This document shows, in pieces, positions 16,589-25,046 of a stretch of DNA of 54,152 nt. Below the pieces are notes generated by a model. The model did not search any database and was not told where the DNA came from. It saw nothing but the letters and a program-made list of their open reading frames with translations. The stretch is from Firm-04 sp964479595 (lineage in GTDB: Bacteria; Bacillota; Clostridia; Oscillospirales; Ruminococcaceae): contig CAYZMU010000006.1 in NCBI GenBank assembly GCA_964479595.1, positions 1-54,152 on the forward strand, read 5' to 3'. Position 1 is the stretch's first letter; every line of letters begins with the position of its first letter. Made by a program: the position numbers and the translations under genes.

Positions 16589-19237
16589 ATGGAATGGACC
16601 GGACTCAACGAACTGCGGGAGCGGTTTCTGACGTTCTTTGAAAGCAAGGCGCACACACGCATGGAGAGCGCCTCTCTGGTGCCGAAGGGGGACAATTCGC
16701 TGCTGCTTATCAACTCCGGCATGGCGCCGCTCAAGAAATTCTTCCTCGGGACGGCGCAGCCGCCCTCGAAACGCGTGACGACCTGCCAGAAATGCATCCG
16801 CACCCCGGATATCGAGCGTGTGGGGAAAACCGCGCGGCACGGCACTTTTTTTGAAATGCTCGGCAACTTCTCCTTCGGGGATTATTTCAAGCGCGACGCC
16901 ATCGCGTGGGCGTGGGAATTCTTTACCAAAGAGCTGAAACTCCCCGAGGAAAAGCTGCACGTCTCCGTTTTTGAGCGCGACGACGAGGCGTACGACATCT
17001 GGACGCGCGAAATCGGCGTCGACCCCTCGCATATGGTCCGGCTGGGGAGAGAGGACAACTTCTGGGAACACGGCGAGGGACCGTGCGGGCCTTGTTCGGA
17101 GATTTACTTTGACCGCGGGCCGGAGAAGGGCTGCGGAAAGCCCGACTGCCATGTCGGCTGCGACTGCGACCGCTATGTCGAGGTCTGGAACCTTGTCTTT
17201 TCGCAGTACGACAGCGACGGCAAGGGCCATTACACCGAGATGCAGCACAAAAACATCGACACCGGAATGGGGCTTGAGCGCTTAGCCTGCGTCATGCAGG
17301 GCGCGGACAACCTTTTTGAGGTGGACACGATTCGCAATATCATGAACCGCGTCTGCGAAATCGCCGGGGTAAAATACCACGAGAGCGAAAAAACGGACGT
17401 CTCGCTGCGGGTCATCACCGACCACATCCGCTCCACGGTCTTTATGGTCGGCGACGGCATCACACCCGCCAACGACGGCAGAGGCTATGTGCTCAAGCGC
17501 CTGCTGCGGCGCGCGGCGAGACACGGGCGGCTTTTGGGGATTCATGAGCCGTTCCTCTATGACGCCGCTCAGACCGTCATCGCGGAGAACGAATGCGCCT
17601 ACCCCGAACTGCGCGAGAAAAGCGAGCTGATTACACAAATTATCCGCCACGAGGAGGAAAGCTTCGCGCGCACGGTCGACCGGGGCATGGAAATGTTAAA
17701 CGCGGAAATCAAGACCCTGCGCGGCGCGGGAGAGACACAGATCCCGGGAAAGACGGCGTTCGCGCTCAGCGACACCTACGGTTTCCCGATTGATTTAACA
17801 AAGGAAATCGCCGCGGAACAGGGGCTTTCCGTGGACGAGCGGGGCTTTGAGAATCTCATGCGCGGGCAGAAAGAACGCGCCCGCGCCGACAGAGCCGCGA
17901 AAGTCAAAACCTCATGGGGCGGCGGCGACGCGGTGCCCAAAGAGATTGAACAAACGCGCTTTACGGGCTACGAGGAACAGGTCTGCGAAGGGAAAGTCCT
18001 CGCGATTCTCGCGGGCGGGGAACCGGTGAACACGCTCCTCGAAAACGGCGCGGACGCGGTGGTTGTGCTGGACCGCACGCCTTTCTACGCCGAGAGCGGC
18101 GGGCAGGTAGGCGATATCGGGGTTTTTGAGCGCGACGGCGAGGTCGTTTTCGAGGTCGCGGACACGCAAAAGGACGCGGCGGGGCATTTTCTGCATCTGG
18201 GCGTTCTGACCGGCGGCGCTCTGGCGGTCGGGGACACCGTCAAGGCGCGGATAGACACTGCCCGGCGAGGCGCCATCGCGCGCAACCACACCGCGGCGCA
18301 TCTGCTTCAGGCGGCGCTGCGCGATGTCCTCGGCGACCACGTGCATCAGGCGGGGCAGCTCGTGGACGAGAAACGCTGCCGCTTTGATTTTTCGCACTTC
18401 AGCCGCGTGACCGAAGACCAGCTGCGGGCGGTCGAGGAGGAGATAAACGGCGAAATCCTCGCGGCGCGGGAAGTCACCACACGGCAGATGCCGATTGAAG
18501 AGGCGAAAAAACTCGGCGCGATGGCGCTGTTCGGGGAGAAATACGGCGACATTGTCCGCGTGGTCGAGGCGGGCGCGAAATCCAAGGAATTCTGCGGCGG
18601 CACGCACGTCTCCAACACGGCGCAGATAGGGCTTTGCAGAATCGTCTCGGAAACCTCCGTCGCGGCGGGCGTGCGCAGAATCGAGCTGCTCACCGGCGCC
18701 AATGTGCTGGAGAAGATGGACGAATACGAGCGGACGCTGCAAAACTGCGCGCGGACGCTCAAACTGCGCGGGATTTCGGAACTGCCGGAAAAATGCGCGG
18801 GGCTGATGGCGCAGAACCGCGAACAGGCGCGGGAGATCGAGCGCCTCAACAGCAAGATCGCCAATTCCAAGCTTTCGGAGCTTTTTGAGAACGCCACGGA
18901 GATAGACGGCGTCAAGCTGATTTCCGCGCTGCTGACCGACGTAAAGCCCGAGACCCTGCGCGCCATGGGCGACGACATTCTGGCGCGCGGCGGGGACACC
19001 ATCGCCCTTTTAGCCGGCGTGAGCGGAGAGCGCGGCAACTTCTGCTGCGTCTGTTCGGAATCCGCGCGGGCGAAAGGCGCGCACGCGGGTAAAATTATCC
19101 AGCGCGTGTCTGCCGTCACGGGCGGCAAAGGCGGCGGCAGACCCGAAAGCGCCATGGGCGGCATCGGCAAGCCCTACATGGTGGACGAGGCGCTCGCCGC
19201 GCTGCCCTCGATTGTAAAGGATTTGTTCACGTCATGA
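16589..19237 (+). CDS. alaS: Alanyl-tRNA synthetase
   Basis: A complete 882-residue class II enzyme that charges tRNA-Ala. The catalytic core contains FLMFE-region equivalents and the motif 2 segment around TCQKCIRT. The editing domain has HxxxH (NHTAAH near 566-570) and CGGTH near 669-673, the zinc site that clears mischarged Ser and Gly. The C-terminal DHHA1/glycine-rich region near GGKGGGRPESAMGG is intact. No T-box precedes it, unlike valS. Its stop overlaps the next start (ATGA). Confidence 0.97.
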   Translation: MEWTGLNELRERFLTFFESKAHTRMESASLVPKGDNSLLLINSGMAPLKKFFLGTAQPPSKRVTTCQKCIRTPDIERVGKTARHGTFFEMLGNFSFGDYFKRDAIAWAWEFFTKELKLPEEKLHVSVFERDDEAYDIWTREIGVDPSHMVRLGREDNFWEHGEGPCGPCSEIYFDRGPEKGCGKPDCHVGCDCDRYVEVWNLVFSQYDSDGKGHYTEMQHKNIDTGMGLERLACVMQGADNLFEVDTIRNIMNRVCEIAGVKYHESEKTDVSLRVITDHIRSTVFMVGDGITPANDGRGYVLKRLLRRAARHGRLLGIHEPFLYDAAQTVIAENECAYPELREKSELITQIIRHEEESFARTVDRGMEMLNAEIKTLRGAGETQIPGKTAFALSDTYGFPIDLTKEIAAEQGLSVDERGFENLMRGQKERARADRAAKVKTSWGGGDAVPKEIEQTRFTGYEEQVCEGKVLAILAGGEPVNTLLENGADAVVVLDRTPFYAESGGQVGDIGVFERDGEVVFEVADTQKDAAGHFLHLGVLTGGALAVGDTVKARIDTARRGAIARNHTAAHLLQAALRDVLGDHVHQAGQLVDEKRCRFDFSHFSRVTEDQLRAVEEEINGEILAAREVTTRQMPIEEAKKLGAMALFGEKYGDIVRVVEAGAKSKEFCGGTHVSNTAQIGLCRIVSETSVAAGVRRIELLTGANVLEKMDEYERTLQNCARTLKLRGISELPEKCAGLMAQNREQAREIERLNSKIANSKLSELFENATEIDGVKLISALLTDVKPETLRAMGDDILARGGDTIALLAGVSGERGNFCCVCSESARAKGAHAGKIIQRVSAVTGGKGGGRPESAMGGIGKPYMVDEALAALPSIVKDLFTS

Positions 19238-19731
19238 GCGCGTCGGAGACCAAGCGCGGGGACCTGCGCGTGAAAATCCGCTGCGCGCGCGCCCAGGACG
19301 CGAAGGAAGTCGCGAAACTGCTGCGCGAGGAGATGGAGATTTCCGTTTCCGCGGCGGATATCGCCCACGCGCTGACCCGGCTCTGCGTCAACCCGCGCCA
19401 CAGGGTTTTTGTCGCGGAGGCGGAGGGCGAGGTCGTTGGTGTGGCGCATTTGTGCGACTGCGATTCCCCGCTGTTTTCAAAACCCATGGCGCTGCTTACC
19501 GTGATTGCCGTGAAAAAAACGCACCGGCGCGCGGGAATCGGTTCGGCGCTGCTTGCCCGCGCGCGCAAACTCGCGGCGGAATCGGGCGCGGGCGGGATTC
19601 TGCTGGCGTCCCACGAAATGCAGACCGGCGCGCACGCGTTTTTCAAGGCCTGCGGCTTCACCTCCCGGCGGCGCGCGCTGGAGATGAGCATTGATTTTGA
19701 GGAAACCGAAAACGGAGGAAACGAACCATGA
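19234..19731 (+). CDS. GNAT family N-acetyltransferase
   Basis: A 165-residue acyl-CoA-dependent acetyltransferase fold. The acetyl-CoA pyrophosphate loop is RRAGIGSALL at 98-107, preceded by the beta-strand LLTVIAVKK and followed by a long helix; the ACGF motif sits near the C-terminus. The acceptor is unknown. It overlaps alaS by ATGA and the HIT gene by ATGA, so the three are tightly coupled. RimI-type ribosomal acetylation is possible but has no specific support here. Confidence 0.9.
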   Translation: MSASETKRGDLRVKIRCARAQDAKEVAKLLREEMEISVSAADIAHALTRLCVNPRHRVFVAEAEGEVVGVAHLCDCDSPLFSKPMALLTVIAVKKTHRRAGIGSALLARARKLAAESGAGGILLASHEMQTGAHAFFKACGFTSRRRALEMSIDFEETENGGNEP

Positions 19732-20078
19732 AAGACTGCCTGTTCTGCCGGATTATCGCGGGGGAAATCCCGAGCGAGAAAGTCTACGAGGACGAAAACG
19801 TCTACGCCTTCAAGGACATCAACCCCATCGCGCCCCTGCACTATCTCTTCGTGCCGAAGACGCATATCACGTCCGCGGCGGATATTACGGGGGAAAACGC
19901 GCATATCTGCGCGGAGATTTTTGAGAGCATTGCCAAGGTCGCGGCGCGCGAGGGGCTGTCCGAGGGCTTTCGCGTGGTGACCAACTGCGGCGAGCAGGCG
20001 GGGCAGACAGTGCCGCACCTGCACTTCCATCTCCTCGCGGGCGCGCCCATGGGCTGGTCCAAGGATTCCGGTGTCTGA
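19728..20078 (+). CDS. HIT family nucleotide hydrolase (HinT-like)
   Basis: A 116-residue histidine-triad protein. The signature VPHLHFHLL gives His97, His99 and His101, and the N-terminal CLFC pair (Cys4, Cys7) is typical of HinT. The family hydrolyses nucleotide phosphoramidates and adenylates, including aminoacyl-adenylates leaking from tRNA synthetases, which fits its place behind alaS. It overlaps the comEC start by 8 bp. Confidence 0.95.
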   Translation: MKDCLFCRIIAGEIPSEKVYEDENVYAFKDINPIAPLHYLFVPKTHITSAADITGENAHICAEIFESIAKVAAREGLSEGFRVVTNCGEQAGQTVPHLHFHLLAGAPMGWSKDSGV

Positions 20079-22191
20079 ACCGGAAAAAGAGCGTGAAAGG
20101 GGGAGTCTCTACGGCGCGGAATGCTTCGCGCTGACGTGGCTCCTCGGTCTGACACTCTCAGCGCTCGGGCACGGGCCCGGCTTTCTGGCGCTGACGCTCG
20201 CCGCGCTGCTGTTTCTGACGCTTTGGCGCCGCTCCCGCGGATATTACCGCTCGTTCGTGTTCGCGGCGGCGGGCGCGCTGCTGGGCACGCTGCTCTGGGG
20301 CGTGTACGATTACGGCGTCAGGCGGCCGCTGCTGGCGCTGGACGGCACTCAGACCGTTCTGACGGCGCGGGTGCGGGAGGCGGAAATGTACGCGGGCGAC
20401 CGCGCGCGTTATACGATTAAGACAGAACTTCAGAGCCGCGGCGCGCTCGCGGTGTGGTACGCGGGCAGCGAAATCCCCGCGCTGCGCCCGGGCGACACGG
20501 TCACGCTGGACGCTGAGCTGGAGGTTTTCCCATCAGACTACCGCTTTGACACCGCCGCCTACCGCGCGGGAAAGGGCGAGTATCTGCGGATTACGGACGC
20601 GAAACTTCTGGGAAGTGCGAAGGGCGGCTTTTCGGTGCGGAAACTGCTGCTGCTCTGGCGGGAGAGAATCGTCAAAGCCATCCGCCGCGCCATGCCGCCT
20701 GAGGAGGCGGGGCTGCTGACGGGCATGCTCTTCGGCGACCGCTCGGGCATGTCCGACGAGGCGGCTGATTTGCTCTACGACACCGGGATAGGCCATATCA
20801 CGGCGGTTTCGGGGCTGCATCTTGTTTTCTTTACGGCGCTTCTGGCGGGGATTCTGCGGCTTCTGGGCTGTCCCGCGCGGCTTGCCTATTTTCTGGAGGC
20901 GGGCGGCATCGCGCTCTTCGCGCTGCTCGTGGACGCGTCCTTTTCGGTCGCGCGCGCGGCGGTCATGCTGCTCATTACCAACGCGGCGGCGCTTTTCGGG
21001 CGAAGGGGCGACACGCTGCGCTCGCTGTGTCTGGCGGCGGTGCTCTGCACGGTTTTTACGCCCTATGCCGTCACTTCCGCGTCATTCTGGCTCTCGGTTT
21101 CGGGCGTGTTCGGCGTGGGTGTCGCGGCGCCTCTGCTGACGCGGGGTCTCAAAAGCAGACTGCTGAAAGAAATTCTGTCGCTTGTGTGCGTCTCGGTTTC
21201 GGTTTTCCCGGCGTCCGTGATGTTTTTCGGGGAATCCTCCCTGATAGCGCCGCTGGGGAATCTGATTCTGCTGCCTGTCTGCACCGCGGCGCTTTATCTC
21301 GGGCTGATTTTCGTGTTCACGGGCGGTTTTCTGACACCGCTGCTGACGGCGGCGAGGGGAGCCTGCTCGCTCGCGCTGCTCGGGGCAAGGCTTTTGGGAC
21401 AGAACCCCCTTTCCAAGCTCGCCTTCACCTCATGGGGCTCCAAAATCACGCTGCTTCTGTGCTGCGCGGCGCTCTTTACGCTGCTCGTGACGCGCTGCAA
21501 ACCGCGCTATATCGGCGTATTCTTCCTGGCGGCGGCGCTGGTGACGGGGCTGCGGCTCGGGGTTGAGAAGGCTGTCTCGGAAAGAACTTTGCGCGTGGCG
21601 CTGCTGGGGCGGCCCGAAGAGGCGGCGGCGGTGATTTCCTACGGCGGGCAGACCGCGCTTGTGGATTTCACCGGCGACATACAAAGCCCCGCCTACGCGG
21701 CGAAATACCTCCAAAGCGCCGGGATTTCCGAACTTTCCGCGCTGGTTCTGCTTGAGGGCAGGAACGCCGCGGCGTATCAGAAGGAGCTATCCGAAATGAA
21801 GGTCGAACGGGTGCTGCTGACGGAGCAAACGCCTTGGAGAGAGGGCGCGCGGCTCTGCGGGGTGCGCGCGGAGCCTTTCGAAAACGCCGAAATTACGTTA
21901 AAAGATGTAAAATTCACCGTCAGCGGAGGAACGCTGCGGCTTTTGTTTCACGGCTATAAACTCAGTCTGGCGCCGCCGGGCACGGCGGATTCGGGCGCGG
22001 ATATCGAGGCGCGCTACGGCGTACCCGAGGGCGGTTTCTGGTGCGCGGTCTCCTCAGGCGGCGGACTTTCGCGCCGCGCGGGGGAAAATCTGCTGCTGCG
22101 CCTCAGCGATAAGGGGGACCTGAGCATCGGGCCCTTGGAAAAACGGGGAGGAATCGCGGGAAATGGAAAGCAAATATTCACATTTAATTGA
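20071..22191 (+). CDS. comEC: ComEC/Rec2-type DNA uptake channel, lacking a recognisable metallo-beta-lactamase motif
   Basis: A 706-residue membrane protein. The N-terminal spans and a soluble OB-like DUF4131 domain (about 80-180) are followed by the Competence domain, with GLLTGMLFGDRSGM and GIGHITAVSGLHL near 215-250 and about eight further spans to residue 500. Members carry single-stranded DNA across the membrane in transformation. The C-terminal 200 residues occupy the place of the usual beta-lactamase-like nuclease domain, but HxHxDH is absent; a run with LVDFTGDIQS and ALVLLEG stands where it would be. Start GTG 20071. No other com gene is in the window, so competence is not shown. 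Confidence 0.88.
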   Translation: MSEPEKERERGSLYGAECFALTWLLGLTLSALGHGPGFLALTLAALLFLTLWRRSRGYYRSFVFAAAGALLGTLLWGVYDYGVRRPLLALDGTQTVLTARVREAEMYAGDRARYTIKTELQSRGALAVWYAGSEIPALRPGDTVTLDAELEVFPSDYRFDTAAYRAGKGEYLRITDAKLLGSAKGGFSVRKLLLLWRERIVKAIRRAMPPEEAGLLTGMLFGDRSGMSDEAADLLYDTGIGHITAVSGLHLVFFTALLAGILRLLGCPARLAYFLEAGGIALFALLVDASFSVARAAVMLLITNAAALFGRRGDTLRSLCLAAVLCTVFTPYAVTSASFWLSVSGVFGVGVAAPLLTRGLKSRLLKEILSLVCVSVSVFPASVMFFGESSLIAPLGNLILLPVCTAALYLGLIFVFTGGFLTPLLTAARGACSLALLGARLLGQNPLSKLAFTSWGSKITLLLCCAALFTLLVTRCKPRYIGVFFLAAALVTGLRLGVEKAVSERTLRVALLGRPEEAAAVISYGGQTALVDFTGDIQSPAYAAKYLQSAGISELSALVLLEGRNAAAYQKELSEMKVERVLLTEQTPWREGARLCGVRAEPFENAEITLKDVKFTVSGGTLRLLFHGYKLSLAPPGTADSGADIEARYGVPEGGFWCAVSSGGGLSRRAGENLLLRLSDKGDLSIGPLEKRGGIAGNGKQIFTFN

Positions 22192-23242
22192 CTTGGACGA
22201 CTATCCGCTCACGTGGCTTGACAAGGTCGTCTCGCTCGGCGCGCAGATTTATTCCCACCCCCAGCGCTATGTGCAGGCTTGCGCGGGGAAAATCATGGCG
22301 ACGCTGTTTTACGAGCCCTCCACGCGCACCCAGATGAGCTTTCAGTCGGCGATGATTCGCCTCGGCGGGAACATTATCGGCTTTGACAACCCCAACAGTT
22401 CCTCTGTCGCGAAGGGCGAAAACTTAAAAGACACAACGAAAATCGTCAGCTCCTATTCGGATATTCTCATCATCCGCCACCCCATGGCGGGCACGGCGAA
22501 GGCGGCGGCGATGACGGCGGAATGTCCGGTTGTCAACGCGGGCGACGGGGGACATCTGCACCCCACCCAGACGCTGACGGACCTGCTGACGCTGCGCATG
22601 GAAAAGGGAAGGCTTGAAGATTTAACAGTGGGGCTCTGCGGGGACCTGCTCTACGGCAGGACGGTGCATTCGCTCTGCAAGGCGCTCGCGTGCTACCCCA
22701 AAAACCGCTTTGTGCTGATTTCCACGCCCGCCCTGCGCGCCCCGGACTATCTCATCCGGATGTTCAGGGAGCGCGGCTGCGAATACTGCGAGGCGACTTC
22801 TCTGGACGACGCCATCGGGGATCTGGACGTGCTGTACATGACGCGGATTCAGCGCGAGCGTTTCGCGTCCGAGGCGGATTACCTCGCGCAGAAGGATATC
22901 TACTGCCTGACGCCGGAGAAAATGGCGCGCGCGAAGAAAGATCTGGCGGTGCTGCACCCGCTGCCGCGCGTGGACGAAATCGCCGTCTCGGTGGATTCCG
23001 ACCCGAGGGCGCTCTATTTCAAACAGGCGCAGTATGGAATGTATGTGCGCATGGCGCTGATTCTCAAGCTGCTCGAGAGCGAGGAGACGTTCACGCTGCT
23101 GCGCGGGGAGCCGGATGATTCGCTGCGCTGCGTGAACCCGCGCTGCGTCACCGCCACGGAACGCTACCTGCCGAAGAGTTTTCTCACGCGCGGGGGCGAA
23201 ACGGTCTGCGAATACTGCGAGGAACGCGCGCTTCATTGTTGA
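22163..23242 (+). CDS. pyrB: Aspartate carbamoyltransferase catalytic chain with PyrI-type zinc module at its C-terminus
   Basis: A 359-residue enzyme that joins carbamoyl phosphate and aspartate in pyrimidine synthesis. The carbamoyl-phosphate loop is FYEPSTRTQMSF with STRT at 53-56. GHLHPTQTLTDL and HPLPRVDEI complete the transcarbamoylase signature. After the normal catalytic end (about residue 310) there is a 40-residue tail with Cys323, Cys328, Cys349 and Cys352, i.e. C-x4-C-x20-C-x2-C. This matches the zinc domain of the regulatory chain PyrI, which there contacts the catalytic chain. The nucleotide-binding half of PyrI is absent. GGAGG at 22147-22151 supports the ATG. It overlaps comEC by 29 bp. 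Confidence 0.93.
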   Translation: MESKYSHLIDLDDYPLTWLDKVVSLGAQIYSHPQRYVQACAGKIMATLFYEPSTRTQMSFQSAMIRLGGNIIGFDNPNSSSVAKGENLKDTTKIVSSYSDILIIRHPMAGTAKAAAMTAECPVVNAGDGGHLHPTQTLTDLLTLRMEKGRLEDLTVGLCGDLLYGRTVHSLCKALACYPKNRFVLISTPALRAPDYLIRMFRERGCEYCEATSLDDAIGDLDVLYMTRIQRERFASEADYLAQKDIYCLTPEKMARAKKDLAVLHPLPRVDEIAVSVDSDPRALYFKQAQYGMYVRMALILKLLESEETFTLLRGEPDDSLRCVNPRCVTATERYLPKSFLTRGGETVCEYCEERALHC

Positions 23243-23246
23243 TTCC

Positions 23247-23274
23247 GCACAAAATGGGGCGGCAGACTTTGTGC
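23247..23274. repeat. Inverted repeat downstream of pyrB, no T-tail
   Basis: GCACAAA and TTTGTGC form a perfect 7-bp stem around a 14-base loop just after the pyrB stop. It is followed by A-rich rather than T-rich sequence on the plus strand, so it may stabilise the transcript end rather than terminate. Confidence 0.4.
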
Positions 23275-23310
23275 AAAAGGGCGAAAATCCGGGAAAGGCC
23301 TATTTACCTA

Positions 23311-23339
23311 TTGACGAAGTAGGCAGAATGTGGTATAAT
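23311..23339 (+). promoter_or_regulatory. Sigma-A promoter of the cysteine desulfurase operon
   Basis: TTGACG (23311-23316), 17-bp spacer, TATAAT (23334-23339) with extended TGTGG before the -10. The -35 hexamer lies inside an imperfect dyad CCTA-N9-TAGG (23307-23323) that could be an operator. Confidence 0.85.
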
Positions 23340-23374
23340 AATCGGGCAAGAAAGCAAAAGAGGAGGAATCCCGC

Positions 23375-24562
23375 ATGATATACGCGGACAACGCCGCGAC
23401 CACACAGACCAGCCGCGCGGCGATAGAGGCCATGCTGCCGTGCTTTGACACGCAGTACGGCAACCCGTCGAGTCTTTACGCCTTCGGGCAGCGCGCGAAG
23501 GAATCTCTGGAGGACGCCCGCGCGCGCGTCGCGAAATGTCTCGGCGCGGACCCGAGAGAAATCACGTTCACTTCCGGCGGCAGCGAATCGGACAACCAGG
23601 CGCTGCGCACCGCCGCGACGCTCGGGGCGAAGAAGGGCAAGAAGCATTTAATCTCCACGGCCTTTGAACACCACGCCGTGCTGCACACGCTGGAGGCGCT
23701 CGAGCGCGAGGGCTTTGAGGTCACGCTGCTGGACGTCCATGAGAACGGCATTGTCACCCCCGAACAGGTCGCGGAGGCGATTCGCCCGGACACCGCGCTT
23801 GTAAGCGTCATGTACGCCAACAATGAGATCGGCACGATTGAACCCATTGGGGAAATCGGGGCGGTCTGCAGGGAAAAGGGCGTGCTCTTTCACACGGACG
23901 CCGTGCAGGCGGCGGGGCATCTGCCCATTGACGTGAAGGCGGAAAACATCGATATGCTCTCGATTTCGGCGCACAAATTCCACGGGCCCAAGGGCGTCGG
24001 GGTGCTGTACGCCAAGCGGGGCATCCGGCTGGAAAACGTCATCTACGGCGGCGCGCAGGAGCGCGGAAAACGCGCCGGGACGGAGAATCTGGCGGGGATT
24101 CGCGGGCTGGCGGCGGCGCTGGAAGAGAGTGTGGCGGCTATCCCGGAGCACACCGAAAAACTGCTGCGCCAGCGCGACAAAATCATCGCGGGGCTTTCGC
24201 AGATTCCGCACAGTATCTTAAACGGGGACGCTAGGAAGCGCCTGCCCTCGAACATCAATTTCTGCTTTGAGGGGATTGAGGGCGAGTCGCTGCTGCTGCT
24301 GCTCGACGACAAGGGCATCTGCGCGTCTTCCGGCAGCGCCTGCACCTCCGGTTCGCTTGACCCGAGCCATGTCCTGCTCGCCATCGGACGCCCGCACGAA
24401 GTCGCGCACGGCTCGCTGCGGCTGTCGATTGGGCCGGAACTGACGGACGAGGAAGCGGATTATATCATCCAGTCGGTAAGGGAAGTTGTGGAGTACCTGC
24501 GGAATATGTCCCCGGTCTGGCGGGATCTGACGGCGGGGAAGCAGCAGTTTGTTCTGAAATGA
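23375..24562 (+). CDS. Cysteine desulfurase (NifS/IscS family)
   Basis: A 395-residue PLP enzyme that removes sulfur from cysteine and passes it as persulfide to a scaffold. The PLP lysine is Lys201 in SAHKFHGPKG. The active-site cysteine is Cys323 in SSGSACTSGSLDPSHV, the group I loop. The start motif YADNAATT is intact. AGAGGAGG precedes the ATG. It is followed after 16 bases by an IscU/NifU-type scaffold, so this is a two-gene ISC/NIF-like Fe-S unit. No Rrf2/IscR regulator lies beside it. IscS versus NifS naming cannot be settled from the sequence alone. Confidence 0.96.
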   Translation: MIYADNAATTQTSRAAIEAMLPCFDTQYGNPSSLYAFGQRAKESLEDARARVAKCLGADPREITFTSGGSESDNQALRTAATLGAKKGKKHLISTAFEHHAVLHTLEALEREGFEVTLLDVHENGIVTPEQVAEAIRPDTALVSVMYANNEIGTIEPIGEIGAVCREKGVLFHTDAVQAAGHLPIDVKAENIDMLSISAHKFHGPKGVGVLYAKRGIRLENVIYGGAQERGKRAGTENLAGIRGLAAALEESVAAIPEHTEKLLRQRDKIIAGLSQIPHSILNGDARKRLPSNINFCFEGIEGESLLLLLDDKGICASSGSACTSGSLDPSHVLLAIGRPHEVAHGSLRLSIGPELTDEEADYIIQSVREVVEYLRNMSPVWRDLTAGKQQFVLK

Positions 24563-24578
24563 GAGAGGAGCGCGTTTT

Positions 24579-25007
24579 ATGGCACTGTACAGTGAAAAAG
24601 TGATGGACCACTTCCGCAATCCGCGCAATGTGGGCGTGATTGAGGACGCGGACGGCGTCGGGGAAGTCGGCAACGCCAAGTGCGGGGACATCATGAAGAT
24701 TTACCTCAAGGTGGAGGACGATATCATCACGGACGTGAAGTTTGAGACGTTCGGCTGCGGCAGCGCGATCGCGTCGAGTTCCATGGCGACGGAGATGATT
24801 CTCGGCAAGCCCATTTCCGAGGCGCTGACGCTGACGAACAAGGCGGTCACGGAGGCGCTCGACGGTCTGCCCGCGTATAAGCTGCACTGCTCGGTGCTCG
24901 CGGAGGAGGCCATCAAGGCGGCGGTCAAGGACTACTACGACCGCAACGGCATCGAATACGACCCGGAGCAGTTCCGCGAGAACGACTGCGCGCACTGCGG
25001 CGAATAA
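24579..25007 (+). CDS. Fe-S cluster assembly scaffold (IscU/NifU N-terminal type)
   Basis: A 142-residue scaffold on which [2Fe-2S] and [4Fe-4S] clusters are built before transfer. The three ligand cysteines are Cys35 with Asp37 (AKCGD), Cys60 (FGCGSA) and Cys104 (LHCSVLAEEA). The 18-residue tail carries an extra pair, Cys137 and Cys140 (CAHCGE), a feature of clostridial NifU-like proteins. GAGAGGAG precedes the ATG. It is partnered with the upstream desulfurase and ends at a strong terminator. Confidence 0.96.
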   Translation: MALYSEKVMDHFRNPRNVGVIEDADGVGEVGNAKCGDIMKIYLKVEDDIITDVKFETFGCGSAIASSSMATEMILGKPISEALTLTNKAVTEALDGLPAYKLHCSVLAEEAIKAAVKDYYDRNGIEYDPEQFRENDCAHCGE

Positions 25008-25022
25008 GAGATACAAAAAGGC

Positions 25023-25046
25023 GGTGTCCTGAACGCTCAGGGCACC
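25023..25046. terminator. Bidirectional terminator between iscU-like and GH25 genes
   Basis: GGTGTCCTGA-ACGC-TCAGGGCACC is a 10-bp stem with one G-U pair. It is followed by GTTTT on the plus strand and GCCTTTTTG on the minus strand. Its right arm overlaps the stop codon of the convergent GH25 gene. Confidence 0.88.

Noticed and set aside
16375..16600. T-box or other leader in front of alaS
   Set aside because: Only 19 bases separate alaS from the DUF4250 gene; no T-box core is present.
15187..16866. Long open frame on the minus strand opposite murB and alaS
   Set aside because: Shadow frame of GC-rich coding DNA; its product is Arg/Ala-rich low-quality sequence and it lies across two clear genes.
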